The notes beneath the pieces are model-generated. The model ran no database searches, was not told where the DNA came from, and saw only the letters and a program-made list of their open reading frames with translations. A stretch of DNA of 64,000 nt from Blastomussa wellsi (lineage: Eukaryota > Cnidaria > Anthozoa > Scleractinia > Plerogyridae), in NCBI GenBank assembly GCA_947652115.1, contig OX393561.1:217907-281906 (forward strand), given 5' to 3'. Made by a program: the position numbers and the translations under genes. Each line of letters opens with the position of its first letter. The stretch's first letter is position 1. Positions 35,001-41,960 of this stretch are shown here, piece after piece.

Positions 35001-38000
35001 TTTGTACTCGTAGGTATCGTATTACGTTTTTCGATGAGAAATCATGCACGCGGTCGGGAGAGTTTAGCCTGGTTTTTGTTGTGAGCGTGAGAAATTCTTC
35101 GAAGATTAAAGACTGTGATTTATTAGGAAACGTGTGTCGGTGCGTTTTCGACAGTAGGTTCAATGGTTGCTTGCAAGAATGGTGAAGTGAATGGACTGAC
35201 ATAAATGAAAAATCCTATCACATTGTAGACCCGGGGGGGTACTCCCGTATGAAAATGACGGGGGTGCTCGTCGGAAATTTTCGAAAACACCCCTAAAAGG
35301 TACCAGAATCTCATTTTGTGGGCGTGGCTCAGAGTAATTTTTACCCCTAAAAGGTACCATTTTTCTTATTTTTCTTTTGTAAAACAAATGCGGGCCTATA
35401 CGGAAGGCCCCTAAAAGGTACCACAACATCTTAAGCGGCGGTCATTTTAGATTTTTGCACCCTAAGCGGTACCAATTCACAAATTTTACCCCCTAAAAGG
35501 TACGACGAGCACCCCCGTCATTTTTATAGGGGAGTACCCCCCCCGGGATTGTAGAGTGGTGGCTATTTAACAATCATCCACAGAATATCGCCTGATACTT
35601 AGCCGACGAGGCCGTAGGCCAAGTTGGCTAAAACCAGACGATATTCTACAAGATTGAGCAGGAAAATTGTTTTATTTTTCAACAAATTGCCAACGAAGCG
35701 CATTTTAGGAAAGTTGCCGTTATGCGGCGCTTTGTGAGACTACGGCTGAATTATCATTACTTAACGTATATCACAGGACACAAATATGGAAACCATCTGG
35801 AACTCAATTGTGCAATAATAGTGACTCATGAGCTATTTTACTTTCACATAAACACCATTTACTAAATGTTCAAACTGCTGAAAATCAAAAGGATATGCTT
35901 TTCTAAACAAAACAGCTTTGCCACTCATTTTGAAGTCACATACGGCGGAAAATTCAAATATTCAAAATGCTCTGTTTTCAAAACGAAGGGCACTATCGAG
36001 CTGTGAATTTGCGAAAAGAAATATTTTTAGTTCACCTTACACTTAATGGCAACAAAAATTTAACAGGCCCAGCGAATTTTGATTTCAGAATTTTATGACG
36101 TCACATGAAAACCAAGAATTAGTCGTTTGTACGGTGTTGACTTCTGTTGAGAGGATTTTGTTCTAAGTTAGTAAACCAGCTTTCCAAAGTCAGTCGTTGA
36201 AAATAGTTAGTGCTGTAGGTCAAACAGTAAGAAGAGTCCCAGTCGATATACACCGAATGCAGATATGGCGGACCACTTGGTTGTCGCCCGGGGCGAGTCG
36301 CATGAAAGCAAGGCTAGTCAGACCAGGAGGCCCTTGACATTTCGTGACGTTTTATATAAAGTAAAAGTGAATGAGCACGTAAATATTTAAGCAATAGACC
36401 ACACTTTTTATGGGTTTATAGGGGTAATAACCCACGCGGGATGTTTGGGAGAACACGAGAAAAGACGCGCGATTTTTCCATGCTTTGTTTCGCACTCCCT
36501 ACGCGTTTTAGTGTTTCTGAATAGCTCGAGAAGGGATAGAAATCATTCACCGTTCACCTATAAGGGAAAGTAGTGGATTAACACAATTCGTTGAGACGAA
36601 GAAAAGGAGTTCACGATCGCCGCAGCTGATATCCCTTTCGTGAACAGGCGATGCCATTTTTAACGGTCGATGCCATAATTGGTAACCAAGCTTTTCGGAA
36701 TGGACGATGCTATATCTGCTCTATTTTAGGCCTGGACTAGGTAGAAACTGGTTATAATTTGGTGATAGACTAACAAACACTCTTAAATTGCTTAATTGCT
36801 CACTTTCTAACTGGTTTGCTTGCGGCTAGCTTTCATTTGTTGGCTGGGGCAATAGTAAAGTAAAATAGATTAAGAAATTCAGTTGTTATAATTAAATTGG
36901 CCTGGTAGTGTAGTGGTGAGATAAGAATGTAGGTACGTCAGAGGTTCAGGGTTCGAATCTGATTATTGACGTACATACTTTCTTTCTTTTCTTTGGGAAA
37001 AAATTCGATGATAGCCAAAAATATTTTAAGTGTCGCTAAAATGGCATCACTTGTTTACGAAAGGGAAATCCCCATCGCCGCAGGAACTAAAGTTTGTTCG
37101 CGACACCAATCATTTCAGGATAGAAGAACTTAGAATTCGGTTAAATGACGAGCTTATTTGGTGTCTGGTGATGTTCCAACACGATTTGCATGGCCAGAAC
37201 CTTCCCCAAGGTTAAGAAAAGCTCCTCTGTCTCAGTGGAAGAAGTGATCAGAAGTTGTTTACGTCTGCGTTGAATCGCACGAAACAAATACTGCGGTGTA
37301 TAATAACCAAGCGAATGAACTTCAACTGTCTCTTTATTGAAAGCATTGAGCCAAGTGACAACGACTCGGAGGTAAATGCGATCTCTTACACATTTTCTAA
37401 GATCTTCCAGGCTGAACAGTTGCTTCGGCGATCGTGAGCTCCATTTCTCGTGTTTCCTTCGTCCGTTTTCCCCTCAGAGGTGAACGGGGAAACTGAAAGA
37501 AAACACTTTCTCTGTAGTAGAAGATTTCATTCCCTTCTGTTGGCATTCAGGAACACAACGAACAAAATCGACAACAAAGCAAGACTTTCTGGTCAAAACG
37601 AAACATCGAGAGGGCTGACTAGCCTCGCTTTCATGCGACTCGCCCGGGCGATAACCAAGTGGTCCGCCTCAGCAATGTGATTGTTGACGTCACAGTTCCT
37701 CGTCGCTCATTTGTGTTCAGTCAGTCGTGTGTTGAGGTTCCTACCAGTCTCTCCGATGTAAGAGGCTTGGCAAGCGGTGCACTTGTTCTTGAAAACTGCT
37801 CCTTGTCTGTTGTTAGGGTCGTCCTTGACTTTAACGTTGATTAGTAAATGTAGTAGCGTAGTAATCGGTTTGGGGGCTACGCGGATATTGTAAGGTTGCA
37901 AAATCCGCGATATGGTTTCAGACATGCCCTAAATGTACGGTATAGTCATTGTAGTCGTAGGAGTTGGGTTAACGTTAGTTTCAGTGGGTCGGTGAATGCT

Positions 38001-39487
38001 TCGTCTAATAACGTCGTTATTGTAGTTGTTTTTAGAAAAAACACGGTCAAGGTAATCGTTTGAAATCGTGAGATAAACTGTCTTGTGAGTTGCAATAAAT
38101 AAATAAACTAGTTGCACTCGTCTCGTCAGTGTCTTAATAGTCGTTGCTCTGTGTGATGTCGGGTTGTAAGATGATTCGTCAAGTAGTCTGTCGGTATGCG
38201 TCTGTTTTCTGTAAACTGTCTGTTGTTTTGTCTCTCTTTGTCATTGAATCGTGTAGTAAGGGTAGCCCTGAGAAGTTGTCGGTGACGGTGACTGACTTTT
38301 CGACAACCTGAGCGGAAGTCATTCAGTCATCATCAGTCATGTCAAGAGTTGTTTGTCAGTCGAATGTTATAAGTCTGGTTCGATTATATGTTTTTGTTTC
38401 ACCATTCAATTTAAATGGCATTGAAAATGGTAGCTTTCATGGATTACAAGGTGTTGCTGACTAAGCTTATTCATTCAGGGGGTGGGGGAGGGGACTAGTA
38501 CTTTGTGAGTTAAATAAATTTTGTGTCTCTTTGTCACTGATTTATAATCATAGACTACAAACATCTCAAGGTAATCAATAATATTATAATGATGGAAAGC
38601 ATGAGAGCTTTTTAACAATAATATTATAATGATGGAAAGATGGAAAGCATGAGAGTTTTGTAACTGTGAATTTGGTTGTTTTGAATGAGTGTAGTAATAA
38701 TTATTTAAATGTGTTTTAATTTCCACTTTTCATTCCATTTCAGATGATGGTGTTCTTAGTCACAGGGAATTTGTTGTTGTGATGAAAAATCAGCTTGTCA
38801 GAGGATTAGAAAATGTATGCAGAAAGCCAATCAATTAAGCCTTTAATTAAGAATAGGAAATATTCTTTCCCACCTTAGTTCTTGACCAAAAAGAAAAAAA
38901 ATCTAGTGGAGATAATAGCTGTTCAGACTCTTCCTTGCCTCAATTTTTTTCTTGCAACTTTTGTCATTATTAATTGCTCTGGACTTAGTCCAGGAAGTGT
39001 GTATGCTTATTTTCTGCCACTTCATTGAGAAAATCTCTCTTCCTCCTGAAAGAAGGGGTAGAGTCATAATCAGCAGCTGTTAATCAAGCCTTAGTGGTGT
39101 TTTGCTTGCAGTTATGAAAACTATTCAAATTGAAATAAATATCCAGGAAGCCACATCAGCCTCAGCTAGTTTTCACGCAGGTCCTCTATATAGTTTGAAA
39201 TTGGAATTTGACATTGGTTTAGGATATAACTCTTGGAGCAAGGACAAGGCCCAACAACAAACTGAACCTGATAAAATCAAACCAGGGCCACATTAGTGAA
39301 AGAGCTTTCGCCACTATCCTCACTCCCCCAAGTGTTTGCTTTTTTGTAAGGCTCAAGTAACAAACTTGTTATTAATCTTCAGCCCAAGGACACCGGATTC
39401 AGCAGACTCCTGCAGGCTGTTTGGCACTGTGGAAAACACTTCACTTACACAACATTGCATCCTAAAGGATCTGCAGCTGATGACTGA
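10744..39487 (+). CDS. MICU1: Mitochondrial calcium uptake protein 1 (MICU1), 11 coding exons
   Basis: MICU1 is the EF-hand gatekeeper that sits on the MCU pore from the intermembrane space. Exons: 10744-11142, 18745-18907, 21673-21710, 23647-23767, 23926-24008, 24379-24576, 29162-29302, 29878-29986, 31696-31785, 38744-38814, 39383-39487. They join in frame to 505 aa (human about 476-478). The N terminus is import-like with a hydrophobic segment at about 64-83, then a Lys/Arg/Glu-rich linker. [20 protein letters not shown] and [14 protein letters not shown] follow. EF-hand 1 is [12 protein letters not shown] (254-265), EF-hand 2 is [12 protein letters not shown] (445-456, split by intron 9); both keep calcium ligands at positions 1, 3, 5 and 12. 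Cys487 in AVWHCGKHF aligns with the cysteine that links MICU1 to MICU2 in mammals. Motifs match MICU1 better than MICU2. Intron 5 uses a GC donor. Introns 1, 6, 8 and 9 are full of transposons. Confidence 0.95.
11928..12602 (+). pseudogene. Gypsy gag fragment
   Basis: A 224-codon frame with a Pro/Thr/Ser-rich start, then a helical capsid-like stretch ([38 protein letters not shown]). It ends in a stop at 12602 before the zinc knuckles, which continue in another frame, so gag is frameshifted. Confidence 0.7.
12635..13165 (+). pseudogene. Gypsy nucleocapsid and protease fragment
   Basis: Two zinc knuckles: [15 protein letters not shown] (an atypical spacing) and [14 protein letters not shown] (canonical CX2CX4HX4C). 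The aspartic protease site follows as [11 protein letters not shown], with Cys where Thr or Ser is usual (D-T/S-G). The protease end ([12 protein letters not shown]) passes directly into RT palm sequence, so the linker and RT fingers are deleted near 13155. Confidence 0.7.
13166..14553 (+). pseudogene. Gypsy RT palm, RNase H and integrase zinc domain
   Basis: [18 protein letters not shown] and [12 protein letters not shown] (IADD in place of the usual ADD/VDD catalytic box), 13221-13577, then a frame break. RNase [18 protein letters not shown], then [20 protein letters not shown] and [11 protein letters not shown]. Integrase zinc-binding [24 protein letters not shown] with CEICRTYE at 14395-14530. 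The reading frame changes near 13600 and 13850. Confidence 0.8.
14554..14995 (+). pseudogene. Gypsy integrase core remnant and C-terminal domain
   Basis: [17 protein letters not shown] and VVSDNGP give two catalytic Asp regions. The frame then jumps to [18 protein letters not shown] and [14 protein letters not shown], so the part carrying the third acidic residue is deleted around 14770. A stop lies at 14551. Confidence 0.7.
15073..15261 (+). repeat. Gypsy 3' LTR
   Basis: It begins TGTTACAATATG just after an A/G-rich polypurine tract and ends at GCGCGTGTTAC. Its last 92 bp match the truncated 5' LTR. Confidence 0.7.
15262..16420. other. Intronic stretch without a gene
   Basis: Holds a TAAGAACC-rich repeat at about 15340-15450 that also occurs at 11200-11320, so copies flank the Gypsy insertion. 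A short CGAAACGAC-rich simple stretch lies at 15470-15560. Nothing else is recognised. Confidence 0.5.
16421..16461 (-). ncRNA. Hammerhead-type ribozyme motif of a Penelope-like element
   Basis: The minus strand reads CCTGATGAAGGGTAGGAG, then a helix-II-sized segment, then CTCGAAACATTG. CTGATGA and GAAA are the two conserved boxes of the hammerhead core. Such motifs are known in Penelope-like elements. Downstream minus-strand sequence to about 16740 looks like a worn PLE end. Activity is not shown. Confidence 0.5.
17317..17424 (-). repeat. Penelope-like terminal repeat fragment, copy 1
   Basis: Copy of a family seen four more times in the window (32019, 45444 twice inverted, 57187). The minus strand carries CTCCGATGAAGGGCTAA...GCTCGAAACGTCAGC, a hammerhead-like core (CCGATGA...GAAA), then CTTTACGGTGGCCAATTGAC and AACCCAGTTGATAAAACC. 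Confidence 0.65.
17586..17963 (-). pseudogene. Penelope-like element, 5' part of C-terminal region (inverted)
   Basis: The minus-strand translation reads [20 protein letters not shown] and [18 protein letters not shown]. The VVYRIPC motif opens the GIY-YIG endonuclease domain of Penelope-like elements. The next part of the domain lies on the opposite strand from 17964, so the copy contains an internal inversion. Confidence 0.6.
17964..18320 (+). pseudogene. Penelope-like element, GIY-YIG remainder
   Basis: The plus strand encodes [12 protein letters not shown], then (after frameshifts) matches to [12 protein letters not shown] and [11 protein letters not shown]. These match the C-terminal half of Penelope-like GIY-YIG endonuclease regions (IKEHDRD..., IPEAW). 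It is decayed by several frameshifts. Confidence 0.6.
18353..18393 (+). ncRNA. Hammerhead-type ribozyme motif, exact CTGATGA core
   Basis: CCCTGATGAAGGCTAGCAC, then TATGCAGTCGAAACATCAC. It has the CUGAUGA box, a possible helix II and GAAAC. It lies just after the GIY-YIG remnant, where PLE repeats are expected. Confidence 0.5.
18605..18690 (+). repeat. tRNA-derived SINE remnant
   Basis: TGGCAGCCTGACGGTTAGAG resembles an A box and AGATTCAAGCCC a B box at tRNA-like spacing. It lies 54 bp upstream of MICU1 exon 2. Confidence 0.4.
18908..21128. other. MICU1 intron 2, first part, no gene
   Basis: Contains an open stretch on both strands at 19202-19502 and short A/T-rich direct repeats (AAGTTTAAATTTAAGTTTAAA near 20420). 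No family is recognised. Confidence 0.4.
21129..21249. repeat. Hairpin MITE
   Basis: AATAGGACTGAGTTGAGTAC and ACAATTCAGGGAGTAATC at the left are mirrored by GATTACTCTCTGAATTGT and ACGAATTCCTATT at the right. Confidence 0.65.
21418..21468. repeat. Short hairpin
   Basis: TTACAGGTATCCAATTTGAA pairs with TTCAAATTGGATACCTGTAA across an eight-base loop. Confidence 0.75.
22936..23455. repeat. Tandem repeat with units of about 95 bp (about six copies)
   Basis: Each unit contains GTAAGCCCAGAGATCAATAT, TTGGTCCCTGTGACTTGT, CAACAAGTGGTG and GTGAACTAGCTATTTTTG. Units begin near 22938, 23037, 23135, 23228, 23329 and 23415 and differ by small deletions. The array ends before a TCAATCAATCAA tail at about 23520. 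MICU1 intron 3. Confidence 0.8.
24750..27389. repeat. 21-bp C-rich minisatellite in MICU1 intron 6
   Basis: The basic unit is CTCCTGTCCCCTCCCATACA plus C (21 bp). Early copies occupy 24755-24950. A non-repeat insert with a LINE-like end (24951-25180, ending in TCCTATCCTATCC) follows, and the main array runs 25180-27389. Because 21 is a multiple of 3, long spurious frames open on both strands. A segment of about 662 bp (25259-25920) is duplicated at 25921-26560, with one repeat unit lost. The minus strand is G-rich (GGGAGGGGACAGGAGG). Confidence 0.95.
27754..28435. mobile_element. Non-autonomous DNA transposon with 29-bp TIRs
   Basis: The left end GTTACCGATCACACGCGCCC is mirrored at the right (complement of GTTACCGATTACACGCGCCC), both continuing TCCAACGAT. 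There is no transposase; the internal 620 bp is unrecognised. MICU1 intron 6. Confidence 0.8.
28716..28782. repeat. Hairpin repeat
   Basis: CAATCCCGTCCCCAGAGCCC pairs with GGGCTCTGGGGACGAGATTG. It sits directly before the perfect palindrome at 28793. Confidence 0.75.
28793..28889. repeat. Perfect 97-bp palindrome
   Basis: 46-base arms with no mismatch around TTAAT: GAAATTGTTTGATAAAAATT ... GTAAAGTGATTA and its exact complement. Complete arm identity suggests a young insertion or ongoing gene conversion between arms. Confidence 0.9.
30678..31684. mobile_element. DNA transposon with TIRs of about 200 bp, abutting MICU1 exon 9
   Basis: The left arm (30678-30885) and right arm (31486-31684) are inverted copies that include TATATAGATTTAGCCAAGCC, AAAACGTCAACTGCAATTGC and GACCTGAGCCCGCGATCGAT. 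The centre holds two copies of GGGGCTCCGCTTGGCGGCCC near 31010-31080. No transposase is visible. The right end is 11 bp from the exon 9 boundary at 31696. A diverged relative lies in RBM22 intron 3. Confidence 0.8.
31966..32126 (-). repeat. Penelope-like terminal repeat, copy 2
   Basis: GGTGCTGCGTCGGTGGGAAG, then the shared TTGGTTTTATCAACTGGGTT and TTTCGAGCGTTAGCC segments. Same family as 17317, 45444 and 57187. Confidence 0.65.
32140..32450 (-). mobile_element. LINE 3' end (CR1/L2-like), interrupted by the BEL/Pao insertion
   Basis: The minus strand encodes [20 protein letters not shown] and [16 protein letters not shown], the same C-terminal tail as the copy at 58318. The 3' end has a short TAGATAGATAGAT tail. 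The BEL/Pao element entered at 32450/35154. Confidence 0.75.
32451..32858 (-). repeat. BEL/Pao left arm: inverted LTR plus inverted 3' UTR
   Basis: Complement of 34746-35153 with only a few substitutions. The LTR portion is 32451-32704; the polypurine tract appears as CTCCCCC at 32706-32713. Confidence 0.85.
32845..34755 (+). CDS. BEL/Pao pol, C-terminal half (RNase H end and integrase)
   Basis: A 636-codon open frame without stops. It begins inside the left inverted arm, so the ATG is probably fortuitous; protease and RT are absent. [20 protein letters not shown] and [14 protein letters not shown] are the RNase H/connection region typical of BEL/Pao. The integrase HHCC site covers HATTLHGG to CSGCKRFQ. 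The DDE core has [19 protein letters not shown] and [28 protein letters not shown] and [20 protein letters not shown] follow. The open frame and near-identical arms suggest a recent insertion. Confidence 0.9.
   Translation: MFSPALEGLNLTTNDYCWLDSSVALHWIADKGEYRQFVQNRVSRIQSHPNVLWRHVPSTDNPADLGSRGGSVVAAELWWNGPTWLSEAVNWPDDIMPEPSPESMAERKLQQEVFAVGVETRDEFDLVLWKFELRKAVRIGAWVMRFLHNSRNLSSKTKGPLTTAEVEKCQMFLIKRAQLQGMSHAKFDQDQEQLNLQSSKEGVLECRGRIQGEYPIYLPDSTELAAKIVQRAHATTLHGGVSLTMANVREKFWIPRLRKLAKRVVRKCSGCKRFQAVAFANPPPAPLPTERTEGNTPFNVIGVDFAGPVKYRDKRKEEQKAYVVLYSCSLTRGVFLELLPSLETTEFIKSLKRLIARRGRPSKVHSDNGQTFVAAAKWLKKVRKDERFHSFLSDRSISWQFNLSRAPWWGGQFERLIGLMKSAFYKTVGQGQLTWEELSEVILDIEVTLNNRPLCYLEEDTQLPTLTPNTLLFLNTNILPELQPHQLDDGDLRKRARFLLRSKDAMWSRWTSEYLRSLRERHRLKHGDKKCTLTVGDVVIIKSSERNRNYWPLGIVEQLIAGRDGVVRGARLRAGRSYLERPIRHLYPLELSCDKEDVRRDKTVLNPTAPVFRPRRDAAAAARIRIQEVAEEEQLD
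34746..35153 (+). repeat. BEL/Pao right arm: 3' UTR plus LTR
   Basis: Polypurine tract GGGGGAG at 34891-34897, then an LTR of about 254 bp starting TGTCGGGAACTG at 34900 and ending CGACA at 35153. Confidence 0.85.
35230..35547. mobile_element. MITE with CCCGGGGGGGTACTCCC ends and internal GGTACC repeats
   Basis: TIRs of about 43 bp: CCCGGGGGGGTACTCC at the left and its complement at the right, with GACGGGGGTGCTCGTC inside each. The interior has about five copies of CCTAAAAGGTACCA or close variants. I recall related elements in many marine invertebrates. Confidence 0.8.
35560..36266. other. Intronic stretch, no gene
   Basis: A small hairpin-like element around 35585-35655 (AATATCGCCTGATACTTAGC and TGGCTAAAACCAGACGATAT). 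The rest is unremarkable intron sequence. Confidence 0.4.
36267..37668. mobile_element. Non-autonomous DNA transposon with TIRs of about 57 bp
   Basis: The left end GGCGGACCACTTGGTTGTCG is mirrored at the right as the complement of GGCGGACCACTTGGTTATCG; the arms continue through GGGCGAGTCGCATGAAAGC and GGCTAGTCAG. There is no transposase. A tRNA-like promoter sequence lies inside at 36899. Confidence 0.8.
36899..36970 (+). repeat. tRNA-like sequence, SINE-type promoter
   Basis: GGCCTGGTAGTGTAGTGG resembles a tRNA 5' end with A box, and GGTTCGAATCT is an intact B box about 50 bases later. The cloverleaf is poor, so a functional tRNA is unlikely. Confidence 0.5.
37671..38120 (-). pseudogene. 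Penelope-like element C-terminal fragment with GIY-YIG start
   Basis: Minus-strand frames give [19 protein letters not shown], then [19 protein letters not shown], then [18 protein letters not shown] and [19 protein letters not shown]. The last is the YIGETGR core of the GIY-YIG domain. A stop and frame changes mark it as inactive. It begins right after the TIR element that ends at 37668. Confidence 0.75.
39152..39330 (-). repeat. tRNA-derived SINE, copy A
   Basis: Same family as 53466: both contain CATCAGCCTCAGCT, TTGAA(A)TTGGAATTT, and a B-box-like GGTTTGATT on the minus strand. It sits in MICU1 intron 10, 52 bp before the last exon. Confidence 0.6.
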
Positions 39488-39689
39488 AAACTAAACAAGC
39501 TTACCTCAAAATGCTCATTGTATGTTTGATAATAGGAAGGAAGCGTTTGTCAATAAGCCTGTAGAGAGTTAGCCGTTGTCTGTTGTAATACTATTGCAGG
39601 CAAACTAAATCTGATTGAAGACAAGTTTCACGCACATAACAATTGCAAAAAATGATAACATGCTGTAACACTCAACTACAATACAATAC

Positions 39690-39695
39690 AATAAA
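39690..39695 (+). promoter_or_regulatory. Candidate MICU1 poly(A) signal AATAAA, supplied by a LINE tail
   Basis: First AATAAA downstream of the MICU1 stop (39487). It lies in the terminal microsatellite region of the antisense CR1-like LINE. Confidence 0.35.
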
Positions 39696-39943
39696 GTTTA
39701 TTGTGAAAATACACTTAGCTACAGTAATGGCGTGCTTTCACAGACGGGACCAAAGTAGGGGTCTGTGAAAGCACACCAGCTAATTTACAGGTATTCCACA
39801 AACACAATAAAATTAAAAGTTAAAAAGCTAAATATGGAACATACTATAATTAAAATAAATAAAAAAGCGTCATAATTATAAAAATTGCACTAAGTCAACT
39901 TGTGTAATGGATCTCTTAAAAGACTTAAAATTCGTAATGTTTC

Positions 39944-41599
39944 TCAACTTGTTGGGAATTGAATTCCACAGTTTCGGACCAATATATAGCGGACTGAGTT
40001 CAAGCCATATGTAGTAGACTTTGGCTTGGGTAGCAAGAGAATATAGTCGCCTCTTAAATTGTAACTATCGTTCTTCCTGTGAACTATTAGGTCTTGTATA
40101 CTTTCAGGCGCTAAAGAATTGTGGACGGCATTAAAGATGGACAATATAATTTTAATTAATCTCTGTTGTTTTAAAGATGAGAGGCCTAATGCGTTAAGAA
40201 GTTCCGGGTAGCTCGTGTACTTATCCCTGAAAACAAACCTGATCGCGCGCTCATTTAACCTTTCCAATTTATCTGCAGCGCTTTTACTACAAAAATTCCA
40301 GGTTTCGCTGCAGTAATTGAAGTGAGGAAGGATAAATGCTAAATATAAATCGCGCCTTGTTTCGAAGGGAAGCATTTTCTTCATTCTTTTAAGAACAGCT
40401 ATTTGCTGTGAAACTTTCCTACATATTTTGGCAACATGATTGTCAAACTTCAATTTGTTATCTATCGTTATGCCAAGCATCTCAAATTCTTTAGTCACTG
40501 GGATACTGGAATTTTCACACTTGAAATCAAGTGTGGCATCAGATTTTCCCATCACAATGGCTTGATACTTAGAATTGTTCCTTTTCAGACCGTTCTCATC
40601 ATACCATTTATCAACAAGCTCCAAATCAGAGTTAATAGCACTTTCAACTTCTCTATAGTCATTATGAGCAAAGAAAATTTGCGTATCGTCAGCGTAGCTA
40701 GAGAGTTTGCATCTTTTCACAATAAACAGGAGATCGTTGATGAAAATATTAAATATCAAAGGCCCGAGGATTGACCCTTGGGCAATCCCTCTCGAAATAT
40801 AATTCCAGCTCGAATATTCTCCAGCTATTTTCACTCGTTGTTGGCGATCAGAGAAATAATCCTCAATGATGTTAGCAGTTCTCTCGTCAGCACCATATTC
40901 TTTGAACTTCTTCACAATGAGATCGTGTGGTAGAGAGTCGAAAGCCTTCGACAAGTCCATAGAAACAAGGCCAATTATTTTCCGATCGTCCAGCTCCTTT
41001 CGCCATTCCTCTGTAAGACTGAGCAGGGCCGTATCACAACCGTGATGCTTTCTATAAGCAAACACGAACTTATGGAGAATATTTCTAAACCGGGGACTGA
41101 CTCTTGAATGGACGAGCGTTTCAAAGACTTTTGACAAAGATGGAAGAATGGTGAGAGGTCTGTAATTATCCTTGGACAGGCTACATTCTTTCTTATACAC
41201 TGGAGTTATTTCACCCTTTTTCCACTGTTTAGGGATTTTTCCAACGTCCAGAATATAATTAAAGAGAGTGCAGTACGGGTCACACAGCACTTCAGCAGAA
41301 TCTTTCACTGCCCTTGCGGGAATAAGAGCATAGCCAATGGCTTTATTTGTTTTCATGTTACACATGATTTCCTTCACTTCATTAGGGCTGGTATAATTTA
41401 GGGTGATCTGGCCACTGGAGGAGTCGTGTGGAAAATGTGTGAAATCCTTCATGCGTTCAGTTGTTTTGTCAGTGCCAACAATGTTTGAAAAGAAATCATT
41501 CAAAGTTTCTGCAACTTCACGTGGCTCCCGCATTATCTGATCGTACTCCTTCAGAACAATACGACTATTGTTCTTTTTCTTACGTGAATCTACTAGCAC
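39944..41599 (-). CDS. CR1-like non-LTR reverse transcriptase (endonuclease missing)
   Basis: 551 codons, uninterrupted. Linker: EVAETLNDFFSNIVG. RT motifs in order: NYRPLTILPSLSKVFE, FAYRKHHGCDTALLS, LVSMDLSKAFDSLPHDLI, GIAQGSILGPLIFNIFIND, LSSYADDTQIF (catalytic YADD), FEMLGITIDNKLKFDNHV. The C-terminal tail includes LPHFNYCSETWNFC and LNERAIRFVF. No apurinic endonuclease domain is present because of the 5' truncation. The intact frame suggests a fairly young copy. Confidence 0.9.
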   Translation of the reverse strand: MLVDSRKKKNNSRIVLKEYDQIMREPREVAETLNDFFSNIVGTDKTTERMKDFTHFPHDSSSGQITLNYTSPNEVKEIMCNMKTNKAIGYALIPARAVKDSAEVLCDPYCTLFNYILDVGKIPKQWKKGEITPVYKKECSLSKDNYRPLTILPSLSKVFETLVHSRVSPRFRNILHKFVFAYRKHHGCDTALLSLTEEWRKELDDRKIIGLVSMDLSKAFDSLPHDLIVKKFKEYGADERTANIIEDYFSDRQQRVKIAGEYSSWNYISRGIAQGSILGPLIFNIFINDLLFIVKRCKLSSYADDTQIFFAHNDYREVESAINSDLELVDKWYDENGLKRNNSKYQAIVMGKSDATLDFKCENSSIPVTKEFEMLGITIDNKLKFDNHVAKICRKVSQQIAVLKRMKKMLPFETRRDLYLAFILPHFNYCSETWNFCSKSAADKLERLNERAIRFVFRDKYTSYPELLNALGLSSLKQQRLIKIILSIFNAVHNSLAPESIQDLIVHRKNDSYNLRGDYILLLPKPKSTTYGLNSVRYILVRNCGIQFPTS

Positions 41600-41960
41600 T
41601 AGAGTCTGGTTGTTTAAGGGCTAATTTGTACAATCCAAGGCTAAAAGTTAAGCCAGATATTATAATGTATTTCTAATTAAGTTATTAAGTTGTGGTTTAT
41701 AATGACATTAAACTTAAAAATCCACGTAATAAATAGCCATTTTCTAAACGATCAGGGGACTGGGTACAAATATTTAAAATCGATTTAAACGAAAAACTGA
41801 ACCCAGCACGTAAAAGATCATCCAAAATATGATTTGGTTTGATTTGATTTTAATGTGATATTATTTGATTTCATTTCATTTGCGCTTTACAGTGGCCCCA
41901 ATTAGTACATCAGTGCTAGATACAATTGACACTCAAATAAAGTTCATTATCATTATAATG

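Larger units (their letters stand above)
32451..35153 (+). mobile_element. BEL/Pao retrotransposon with LTRs in inverted orientation
   Basis: The two ends are 408-bp near-identical inverted copies (32451-32858 and 34746-35153), not direct repeats. Each arm is one LTR of about 254 bp (TGTCGGGAACTG...TTTTCGACA) plus about 150 bp of 3' untranslated sequence with the GGGGGAG polypurine tract. The unique centre encodes only the C-terminal half of pol. GTAGG stands on both sides (32446-32450 and 35154-35158), a 5-bp target-site duplication. The outer ends are therefore both U5 ends. MICU1 intron 9. Confidence 0.85.
39686..41610 (-). mobile_element. CR1-like LINE, 5' truncated
   Basis: The 3' end lies at 39686 with a TTGTA-type microsatellite tail; the 5' end is truncated near 41610, inside the coding region. 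It carries an open reverse transcriptase frame and lies just downstream of MICU1. Confidence 0.85.
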
